Assembly (NCBI GenBank): GCA_050949415.1
Contig: JBMNFR010000001.1
Coordinates: 62,001-126,000 of the forward strand
DNA from: JAAZKI01 sp012799905
Lineage (GTDB): Bacteria > Verrucomicrobiota > Lentisphaeria > Oligosphaerales > Oligosphaeraceae
Direction: 5' to 3'
Length of the DNA: 64,000 bases
In this document: one piece after another, positions 46,467 through 54,003 of the stretch
Position numbering within the stretch: position 1 is the stretch's first letter
How the letters are laid out: every line of letters starts with the position of its first letter
The notes under the pieces: generated by a model
What the model was told of the DNA's origin: nothing
The model's database searches: none
The model's input: the letters and a program-made list of their open reading frames with translations, nothing else
Made by a program: the position numbers and the translations under genes

Positions 46467-46805
46467 ATGGACTTCAAATTACTTCTGGGCACGTTCTTAT
46501 TAGTCTTTTTTGCGGAATTGGGTGACAAGACGCAGCTTGCGGCACTTTCCTTGGCCGCCGGTCACCGGGGCGGGATCTTCTCTGTCTTTCTCGGTGCAAG
46601 TCTGGCACTCGTGTGCACGACGGGCATCGCCTGCCTATGCGCGGGATTCCTATGCAAAGTCGTGCATCCCAAGTACCTCAATCTGGGAAGCGCAGTCCTT
46701 TTCATTCTCCTTGGTGTCGCAAGCTTGGTCAAATTCGCCTGGACAAGCCAGGATTTCAATGAACCGCAAAAAACAGAAATCATAGAAGTTGAACAGAAAG
46801 AATAA
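46467..46805 (+). CDS. UPF0016 (TMEM165/GDT1) half-size membrane transporter
   Basis: 112 residues with three transmembrane helices and the signature ELGDKTQLAAL near residue 18. The family exports Mn2+ or Ca2+; most members carry two copies of this motif, so this single-copy form probably works as a dimer. Located 22 bases after the GH42-like gene and 41 bases before proC. Ribosome site AAAAGG. Confidence 0.82.
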   Translation: MDFKLLLGTFLLVFFAELGDKTQLAALSLAAGHRGGIFSVFLGASLALVCTTGIACLCAGFLCKVVHPKYLNLGSAVLFILLGVASLVKFAWTSQDFNEPQKTEIIEVEQKE

Positions 46806-46846
46806 ACTTTGCTTTTCCCATACAAGAAGATTGAGGATTGTACATT

Positions 46847-47650
46847 ATGAAGGCGTTATTTGTTGGAGCTGGAAAGATGGCGACCGCCCTGGCGACTGGC
46901 ATTGTCAACTCAGGGATTTTTCCGTCCGAGGATGTTTTGGCGGTCGATATCAGCCCTGATGCCCGGAAGGCTTTTACTGCGGCAACAGGAATCCGTTGCC
47001 TTGAGGACGCAACCGAGGTAGCACCGAAAATGGATTTGATCTTGCTTGCTGTCAAGCCACAGGTGGCGGAAGAAGTTGCACGTGCCTTGCCTAAGCTGAA
47101 AGACAAGGCCCTGATCATCTCAATTTGCGCAGGAATTCCCATTGAGCGATTGTCGCAGTGGTTTTCGACAGGTAAGATCATCCGCGTGATGCCCAATACT
47201 CCGCTGATGGTGGGCAAGGGCGCCAGCTGCTACGCATTGGGACCGGCAACCGATACGGATGACGCAAGCCTGGCAGACAAAATCCTGGGATCCCTGGGAA
47301 TCGCAAGGCAGGTCGATGAAGCGCAACTTGACGCCGTTACTGCGCTTTCAGGCTCAGGACCAGCGTACTTCTTTGAAATGATCCAAGGATTGGTAGATGC
47401 GGCAGTCCAGCAGGGACTCGATGAATCGCTCGCACTCGATCTTAGCGTCCAGACGATGGCTGGAGCAGCCGAAATGCTCGCGCGGAAACTTGGTACGCCA
47501 GATGAACTGAGAATCGCGGTCACCTCAAAGAAAGGCACAACCGAAGCAGGCCTCAATGTCCTCGCTAAGGCAGAATTCCGTAAAATACTCGCAATGGTCG
47601 TCAAGGCAGCTAAGGACCGATCGGTCGAACTCGGACTCGGAAAGCAATAA
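46847..47650 (+). CDS. proC: Pyrroline-5-carboxylate reductase
   Basis: 267 residues. Reduces pyrroline-5-carboxylate to proline with NAD(P)H, the last step of proline synthesis. Seen: FVGAGKMATALATGIV Rossmann motif at the N-terminus, VKPQVAEEVA, IRVMPNTP, and the C-terminal signature VTALSGSGPAYFFEMI and TSKKGTTEAGL. Start ATG 46847 with GAGG upstream, TGTACATT between. Confidence 0.96.
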   Translation: MKALFVGAGKMATALATGIVNSGIFPSEDVLAVDISPDARKAFTAATGIRCLEDATEVAPKMDLILLAVKPQVAEEVARALPKLKDKALIISICAGIPIERLSQWFSTGKIIRVMPNTPLMVGKGASCYALGPATDTDDASLADKILGSLGIARQVDEAQLDAVTALSGSGPAYFFEMIQGLVDAAVQQGLDESLALDLSVQTMAGAAEMLARKLGTPDELRIAVTSKKGTTEAGLNVLAKAEFRKILAMVVKAAKDRSVELGLGKQ

Positions 47651-47656
47651 CAAGCC

Positions 47657-47685
47657 GAATACGGGCACCCGGGGTGGTCGTACTC
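47657..47685. repeat. Single extended copy of the palindrome with GTACG-type flanks
   Basis: GAATACGGGCACCCGGGG followed by TGGTCGTACTC: the core CACCCGGGGTG inside inverted TACG/CGTA arms, 7 bases after the proC stop. The following sequence (to about 47720) resembles that after array A. From 47720 to 48146 I see no gene; a GC-rich segment with a weak stem (47955-47995) is the only feature. Confidence 0.8.
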
Positions 47686-48146
47686 AGGCGGTGCAAGCAG
47701 TCAAGAGGCTGAAATAGCGCATCTCCGGTTAGGTGGGTCAGGGGGAGGGTAGGGAGTTCCAAGTCAAACTTTTATTTCGTACTCAAATAGGTATGGGAAA
47801 ATGGCTTGCTAATCGATTGAAGTCATCAAGACTCATCTGGATTACCTAATGGGGTGTGAGTCTGTAAGATTGACGATGTTTGTCGATGATTGTGCATGAT
47901 TCTTGCTTGAAATTTTTCAAAAAAACGCGATTTTTTCAGTGTTGCAAATAAGGCTTTAGCCCACCCAACCGTAAGGGGGCCTCCGCCCCTTTAACCTAAA
48001 AAAAGCAGTTGAAATCGGATTTTGTTTCTAATTGGTTGATTGTCAAAGGGTTGAAAAGTTTGTTCAATTTACCATATTGGTGAATTGCATTGAAAAAAAG
48101 TTTTCATGCCATGACAAGCAACTTCATTTTTGGTTGCGAACACTAG

Positions 48147-48430
48147 CCCCAACGGGGCATGATATACCAGCCCAGGGTAAGCACACCAAAGGTGTGCGCC
48201 ACCCTGGGGCCGAGGTTCCCTCCCCCCAACAGCCTCAAGCCCTGTAAGGGCGCGACATGGTTGCGTTCAATGTCGGATGTACCTCTCATCGTAGCCTGCA
48301 CCTGTCCGGGCGTTGCCCTGGGTTTCTATGTCACGCCCTTTCAGGGCTTTGTTCGGGTGTGGCGATCCATAACCCAGGGCGTTGCCCTGGGCTGGTATAT
48401 CGCGCCCTTTCAGGGCTTGCTACGATCACG
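48147..48430. repeat. Cluster of REP-like double-hairpin elements
   Basis: At least four copies or fragments of the element at 18647: an inverted copy at 48150-48209 (GGGGCATGATATACCAGCCC side), fragments at 48222-48252 and 48307-48350, and a copy at 48372-48420 (CCCAGGGCGTTGCCCTGGG then GGTATATCGCGCCC). Each joins a CCCAGGG/CCCTGGG stem to a GCCC(C/T)TT(T/C) stem through a TATATC-type linker. No REP-associated transposase seen. Confidence 0.85.
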
Positions 48431-48639
48431 CTGGAAAGGGGCATGTCACATGCATTTTGAGTACGAAATCGATGAATTTTCGCGTTGGTTCAGCGTTGGG
48501 TTTTCGAGGAAAACAGCTCCCCGTCACAGAACCTAAAACTTCACAAAAACCAGTGGCAATGTCCCATAGTTCCAGTTTCCCAGTCCCATGGGGCACATTT
48601 GTCTCATAGGTCTCATTTGTCCAAGGCCCAGTAACATGG

Positions 48640-48934
48640 TCCGACCTGCCCGACCTGTCCGACTAGGAACGCACTTTTTTTAGTCGCTTGACTTCCACCG
48701 CCGCTTGAGTACGAGCACCCGGGATGCCTGTACCTAAACTGTTGTCATGGCGTCAACTGCTTTTTTTAGGTTTAATGTAATGCGAGCGAGGAAGTGAAGA
48801 AGTTGAGCTAATGGCGGAGCGAGTTCGGACTGGCGGAGCGGGTTGAAGGAATCCGGAATTATAACCTTGAGATTTGAACCCAAAAGAAGCGTTGACGCCA
48901 TGAAACCAACCGAGTACGGGCACCCAGGGTGCCC
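48640..48934. repeat. Isolated repeat copies before the U32 gene end
   Basis: Inverse GTCGGAC-type 9-mers (48640-48665), one palindrome copy with GAGTACG left arm (48707-48733), and one perfect GGGCACCC-A-GGGTGCCC palindrome with GAGTACG (48912-48934), which sits 41 bases after the U32 stop codon and could act as its terminator. No gene in 48431-48975. Confidence 0.75.
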
Positions 48935-48975
48935 TTATTTGGGCTTCGCTTGATACGATGAGCGAAGAAGGAATT

Positions 48976-51048
48976 TTACCTGAGCCGTCGATCGTAGTTG
49001 AAAAGCGAGGTGGATGTCGGGCGTGGTTCGATGGTGTCGGAACCTGTCAGGTCGACGACAAGTTGGGCGACCCGTACCTTCGGGTTTTTGAGCTTGGTCC
49101 AATCTAGCGGGACACAAGAACGAAAGACGGTCACTGAACCCTCGCGGACTGGACGCAAACGGACATTCCGCCCGTCGGACAAAATGTGGTTTTCCCCATA
49201 TCCGGAAGGCATTTCGACTCGCGTCTGCATCAAGGGAATATTGGCGTAAACGGTCAGGTATAGCGGGGATTGTGCGCGTGAGCAAAGCTCCTCCAATTGC
49301 CCCTGATCGATTTCGGGGGAAATCCAGTTCGCTGCAAATCCGAGTTGCTGGAGTTGCTTGGCTGCCAAAGAGTTGAGGATCGCCATCCCGGGTCCCGCGA
49401 TCATTTTGGCGTTGGCTTTTTTCGCCAGTTGCCAGGTGTCCCAGGAGTTGATTTCGAAGACAACCTCGCCTGAAAGCTCGGCAAGGAATGCCTGTATCGG
49501 CTTGAGATCGGCTTCGTACATGACGGCTGGCAAGGCGACAGCGTGGACGACGTCACCTAATTCGCGGATGGACTTGACTAGCCCGGTCACATCGGAGCTG
49601 GCGCAGAGTTTCGGGTCAATGATCAGTTTTCGTCTGGCAAGGAAGTCCGGACCTTTTTCGATCAGCTTTCCTGCTTGCTGGAGAGAAACACGAAAGAGGG
49701 TTGGCCGCATGCCGAGGGTCTTCGCATTTTCAGGGCACCCTGGGTGCTTTCGTTGATCCAGGAGTTGTGTGACTTCTGACGGAAGGGCGATGTCGCGGAC
49801 ACGTCCGTCACTGGATTTGGAGCTTTGGCGGACGAATGCCGTGAGTTGATCGGCAAGCCGATTGCAGGCATTTCTTGGAAGCAACAGGTCTTCGATGGCG
49901 GGGTCGATGCTTATCTCCAGGTCGTTGTCTTCAGAACCTAGGGTTGACTTAAGCGTCTCGGCGAGTTCTACGATCGATGTCGCCCGCCTTGGATTTGCGA
50001 TCCGTTGTGGCGGGATGCGGAATTGGGTGGTTTCGGCTTGATAGGTGAAATTGAACAAGGTACCCCCGGCGGGATCGTCAATGATGCTTAAGCTGTTTAC
50101 GGATTCGTTGGCACCCTCGGTGCCACTCGTCTCTTGACCTGTCTCTGGTCGCGCGACTCGTGCCCCCTCGCCCGTTAGGCTACCCAGGGTGCCCTGGTAG
50201 AAGGCGTCGGACATTTGGCGCCCGGCGTATCCTCCGAGTTCAAGGCTTGCATTCGCCAAGTCCTCATCGGTCAACTTTCCGTCCAGCGCCAGGCGATACA
50301 GCTCGACTGCACGCGAAACCCAAGCGGCGGATTTCAACCGCCCCTCGATTTTCAAGGACGCAACACCAAGGGTGCCCAAGGCGCCAATATGCTGGGCTAG
50401 ACATAAGTCGTGCATCGACAATGGATTGCCGACCTCGCCCGATTCGTTTTCCCACTTGACGCGGCATGGCGATGCACAGCACCCACGATTGCCGCTGCGA
50501 CCTCCTACCCAACTGGACAAGTAGCATCGACCAGAGCAGCTGAAGCACATCGCGCCCTGAACAAATACCTCGATTTCAACATCTCCAACCCCGCAGCAAG
50601 CGGCAATTTCATCGCGATTCAGTTCACGTGCCAAGACCACCCGTGAGATCCCCAATGAACCGGCCGCCTCCACGCCGGCACTGGAACTGACGGCAGCCTG
50701 GGTGCTGAAATGAAAACTCAACTTGGGAAAAAACGGTCGAAATAGCAACAAGGCAGCATCCCGGACCAGGACTGCATCAACCCCGCATGATTCCGCCAGG
50801 CCCAAGGTTCGTGCCGCCAAGCCCAAATCACGCTCCGAAAGGTCGATGTTCAGGGTCAAGTATGCCTTGGCACCGCGGCGATGTATCTCAGAGACGATTT
50901 CGGCAAGCTCCTCGGGGGCGAAATTTTGCGCGCCAGTCCTGGCGTTGAGCTTTTTCAAGCCGAAGTAGACGGCATTGGCGCCTGCTTCAAGCGCCGCTTC
51001 CAATTGAAGTTTGCCACCTGCTGGTGCGAGTAATTCTATGTTTTTCAT
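48976..51048 (-). CDS. U32 family protein (RlhA/TrhP-like RNA hydroxylation family)
   Basis: 690 residues, the long form of peptidase U32 proteins, of which RlhA hydroxylates 23S rRNA and TrhP hydroxylates tRNA. The family signature is complete: EVFVQGAMCFSCSGRCYLSS near 165-184, followed by a CCASPCR cluster. Opening LLAPAGGKLQLEAALEAGAN is typical. Start ATG 51048 gives that opening; it lies 4 bases after the preceding stop. Oddity: four in-frame copies of the window's repeat palindrome lie inside the gene (49734, 50110, 50178, 50363). Role in RNA modification is inferred; MtaB two genes upstream is also a tRNA modifier. Confidence 0.85.
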   Translation of the reverse strand: MKNIELLAPAGGKLQLEAALEAGANAVYFGLKKLNARTGAQNFAPEELAEIVSEIHRRGAKAYLTLNIDLSERDLGLAARTLGLAESCGVDAVLVRDAALLLFRPFFPKLSFHFSTQAAVSSSAGVEAAGSLGISRVVLARELNRDEIAACCGVGDVEIEVFVQGAMCFSCSGRCYLSSWVGGRSGNRGCCASPCRVKWENESGEVGNPLSMHDLCLAQHIGALGTLGVASLKIEGRLKSAAWVSRAVELYRLALDGKLTDEDLANASLELGGYAGRQMSDAFYQGTLGSLTGEGARVARPETGQETSGTEGANESVNSLSIIDDPAGGTLFNFTYQAETTQFRIPPQRIANPRRATSIVELAETLKSTLGSEDNDLEISIDPAIEDLLLPRNACNRLADQLTAFVRQSSKSSDGRVRDIALPSEVTQLLDQRKHPGCPENAKTLGMRPTLFRVSLQQAGKLIEKGPDFLARRKLIIDPKLCASSDVTGLVKSIRELGDVVHAVALPAVMYEADLKPIQAFLAELSGEVVFEINSWDTWQLAKKANAKMIAGPGMAILNSLAAKQLQQLGFAANWISPEIDQGQLEELCSRAQSPLYLTVYANIPLMQTRVEMPSGYGENHILSDGRNVRLRPVREGSVTVFRSCVPLDWTKLKNPKVRVAQLVVDLTGSDTIEPRPTSTSLFNYDRRLR

Positions 51049-51052
51049 AAGC

Positions 51053-52729
51053 CTATTCTTTATCCACATTAACTTCTAGTCGTTGCCAATAAGCTGCTTC
51101 GCAGTACCAGTTGTCCGGTTGGTTGTCCAATTCGAGCTTGATGGTTTTTCCTGCGTATGGGTTGAGGTCTACGATGATGTCAAACCATATTTTGTCGCCT
51201 TGTTCTTGTATTTTCTGTTTTTGGATCTGTTTTCCATCGATTCTGATTTCCAGTGTAAAGTCGCCTTGCTTTCCGTATGGTGCGACGGATACGTGGAGCC
51301 TTGCCCCGGTTTCTGGAACCGTGATGTTTTTCCAGAGGGCGGCACCCTCGGTGCGGTTTTTAGGATGCGTCATCAGGATGTGTTTGCGTCCGTAGTGTTC
51401 GGCGCGGTATCCCGGGTTCATGTCTTTTGCGTTTTCGGTTGTTTTCCATCCGGGGAAGAGGACATCCAGGACGGCTTGTACCTTGGCGGTTGGATCCTTG
51501 GGTGCCAGCACATCGGCTTTGTGGGCAGGGTGGAGTTTGAACTCGATTTGGTTCATTTCCTCTTCGGTGAAGAGACTGTTGGCGATTGGGCCTGGCGCCC
51601 AGCTCAATTCCAGCTTGGATGGTTTCGGTTTCCGTTGCGGAATCACCAGCGTATCGCCTTCGATGCGACCGCCATAACGTACCACGACCTGGCGCATCAA
51701 AAGCTCGCTGACCTTTAGCAAATCATTGACGCTGTAGGCGGTATAGGCGAATTTAGCGTCTCGCTTGAGTGCTTGGACATACTTGGATTCCAGCTTTGAT
51801 TTGCCCAGCATCGTGCCCAGCACGCCTGCTGCATTGGAGGGATTGCAGTCGGAATCGAAGCCGCCGCGCATGGAAATCACCGTCGTGGCTTCCATGTCCT
51901 TGTTACCGTACAGAAGACCGAGAAGGATCATCGCACCGTTGATTTTGACATCGATGTTCCCGTTGGAAGCCTTTTGGTATTCCTTGTCCTTCCGGTACTT
52001 TTCAACGGCCTTGTGCCAGGCGAATTGCCAGTCGTCCGGCTTTTCACGATGCCAGGCAACCATGTCACGAACCATCTCGGCGTACTGGGATTCCTTGGGA
52101 ATCGCTCGCAAGCCAGCCTGAATCACACCCCCGATGTCGTCGGAGAAAAATGCCTCGCAATACATGGCACCGACGAATTGACCGCCATATACCCCGTCGC
52201 CGTAGTTCATAAGACGACCGAATTTCTCGCCCAAATCAATCGCCGCTTGCGGCAACCCCGGTGCGATCAAGCCTGCGTAGTCGGCCTCGATCTGGTAGTC
52301 GATGTCATTGGGGCATGAATTGAATTTCGGATGCGAGGAATCCGGCGGTGCGATACCTGCCCTCAAGTTGTCGCGTCCCGCCTTGTTTGCGCACCACAGG
52401 CTGTACCTGGAGTTGGCGAAGTCGATGCCCGCCTGCCTGATGTCCACGTCCAACCCGTACTGCTCAAGGGTTCTTAAAAAGGTCATTTCGACATAGAGGT
52501 CGTCTTGGCCGAAACCGTGGTTGATCATGTCATGTGTCCATTTGGGGACTTTGTCCTCCGGAATGATCACGGAATTCCACTTGAATTCCGTTGGGGCACC
52601 CCAGGTGACCCCGATGATTTGACCGAGCCAGCCGCCTTCCATCTTGTCGCGGTATGCATCCAGCGACAGTCGGCGTTCGGCGGCAAGCACGCTTATGCAA
52701 GCCAATATCAGCAATGCGATTCGTTTCAT
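51053..52729 (-). CDS. Secreted ADP-ribosylglycohydrolase-family protein
   Basis: 558 residues. Signal peptide MKRIALLILACISVLAA, then the ADP-ribosylglycohydrolase fold: GGWLGQIIGVTWGAPTEF, QDDLYVEMTFLRTL, YGGQFVGAMYCEAFF and the metal-binding GGFDSDCNPSNAAGV. The C-terminal ~150 residues form a beta-rich module. Classical members remove ADP-ribose inside cells; an exported version is common in this type of organism and may act on glycans, so the substrate is uncertain. Start ATG 52729 follows GGAGAAG. Confidence 0.85.
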   Translation of the reverse strand: MKRIALLILACISVLAAERRLSLDAYRDKMEGGWLGQIIGVTWGAPTEFKWNSVIIPEDKVPKWTHDMINHGFGQDDLYVEMTFLRTLEQYGLDVDIRQAGIDFANSRYSLWCANKAGRDNLRAGIAPPDSSHPKFNSCPNDIDYQIEADYAGLIAPGLPQAAIDLGEKFGRLMNYGDGVYGGQFVGAMYCEAFFSDDIGGVIQAGLRAIPKESQYAEMVRDMVAWHREKPDDWQFAWHKAVEKYRKDKEYQKASNGNIDVKINGAMILLGLLYGNKDMEATTVISMRGGFDSDCNPSNAAGVLGTMLGKSKLESKYVQALKRDAKFAYTAYSVNDLLKVSELLMRQVVVRYGGRIEGDTLVIPQRKPKPSKLELSWAPGPIANSLFTEEEMNQIEFKLHPAHKADVLAPKDPTAKVQAVLDVLFPGWKTTENAKDMNPGYRAEHYGRKHILMTHPKNRTEGAALWKNITVPETGARLHVSVAPYGKQGDFTLEIRIDGKQIQKQKIQEQGDKIWFDIIVDLNPYAGKTIKLELDNQPDNWYCEAAYWQRLEVNVDKE

Positions 52730-52742
52730 TGTCTTCTCCATG

Positions 52743-53999
52743 CTATGCTTGTGCGATCAATTCGCGACCGCCAGTTGCCTCGACAATGTTCGCGGTCATA
52801 AGGGTATTTCGCTCCAGGGCGTTTCCTGGCAGGGTGACGTGGAGGTAGTTGTCCGACCAGCCAGAAACAGGATTCGTTTCCTCTGTCAAGACAACCAGTC
52901 TTTTGCCGACTTGGGATTTTGCGAATGCTTCGGCTTTCGCTTGCGCCAAGTCGAGGAGGGCAGCCGAACGGGTCGCGGATACATCGCCAGGCGGTCGTCC
53001 CGGCATGGTCGCAGCCGGTGTCCCGGGGCGAATCGAGTACGTGAAAATGTGCATCAATCCAAAGGGCAGGCTCTCAAGATAGGTGCGGCAGGACGAAAAG
53101 GATTCCTCGGTTTCGCCAGGAAAGCCTACAATCACATCGGTGCCGAGGCATAGCCCCGGAATCTTGTCAGCTGCACTGCGGACCAAGCTCGCGTACTCCG
53201 ATGTGTCGTAGTGACGACCCATCTTCGCCAGAATCCCATCCTCGCCATACTGCAAGGGCAAATGCAAAAATCTGCACAGGCGAGGCTCGCTTGCCATCAG
53301 GTCAACCACCTTGGGTACGATCGGCCCTGGCTCGGCGGAACCGAGGCGGATCCTAAATCCGTCATCGATCGCCAAGAGTGCCTGGATGAGGTCTGCGAGA
53401 TCGGCGCCGTGGCTGGAGTAGGTGGTGATATTGACGCCGGCAAGCACGAGTTCGCGATGTCCACGGGCGACCAATGCCGAGGCTTCGCGCAGGACGTCGT
53501 CGAAATCCCTGGATCGCGCTGGTCCTCTGGTGTGCGGCACGATGCAGTATGTGCAGTAGAAATCGCAGCCTTCCTGGATTTTGAGGTTTGCCCTGGTTCG
53601 TTCCTCGTATAGCCCGACCCCATCCAGGGTGAAGTCATCAACGGGCTTTGCAGGCGGCGCTAGCTTGATTTGTGCTTGAATCAGGTTCGGGATGGTGTCG
53701 GATCTTGGATTGGGCACGATAAGATTTGCTTCTGGGTACTTGTCGGGTTTAGCGACTGTTGCCTCGCATCCCATGAGTACGATGAACGCATTGGGGAGTC
53801 GTTTTCTCGCGGCTCTGACTGCCTGTCGTGTTTTTTGGCTTGCGACTCCAGTGACCGTGCAGCCATTGATGACAATCAGGTCTGTTGCCTTTCCCCATGG
53901 CATGATTTCGTATCCGCTTGCGCTCAACTCCCCTGCGACCAGCGCTGAGTCGGCCTGGTTCAACCGGCATCCCAAGGTATAGATCGAGGCGGTTCGCAT
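52743..53999 (-). CDS. mtaB: tRNA t6A37 methylthiotransferase, MtaB type
   Basis: 418 residues. Converts t6A37 of tRNA to ms2t6A by radical SAM chemistry. N-terminal UPF0004 domain with the three auxiliary-cluster cysteines (GCRLNQADS near 11, NGCTVT near 47, MGCEA near 82), the radical-SAM motif CDFYCTYC near 143-150, then a small C-terminal TRAM-like domain. Start is 4 bases after the stop of the upstream giant protein. It is the only radical-SAM protein in the window. Confidence 0.92.
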   Translation of the reverse strand: MRTASIYTLGCRLNQADSALVAGELSASGYEIMPWGKATDLIVINGCTVTGVASQKTRQAVRAARKRLPNAFIVLMGCEATVAKPDKYPEANLIVPNPRSDTIPNLIQAQIKLAPPAKPVDDFTLDGVGLYEERTRANLKIQEGCDFYCTYCIVPHTRGPARSRDFDDVLREASALVARGHRELVLAGVNITTYSSHGADLADLIQALLAIDDGFRIRLGSAEPGPIVPKVVDLMASEPRLCRFLHLPLQYGEDGILAKMGRHYDTSEYASLVRSAADKIPGLCLGTDVIVGFPGETEESFSSCRTYLESLPFGLMHIFTYSIRPGTPAATMPGRPPGDVSATRSAALLDLAQAKAEAFAKSQVGKRLVVLTEETNPVSGWSDNYLHVTLPGNALERNTLMTANIVEATGGRELIAQA

Positions 54000-54003
54000 C
54001 GCG

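Noticed and set aside
48860..48900. Possible tRNA fragment (TTTGAACCC)
   Set aside because: No acceptor stem or anticodon arm can be folded around it.
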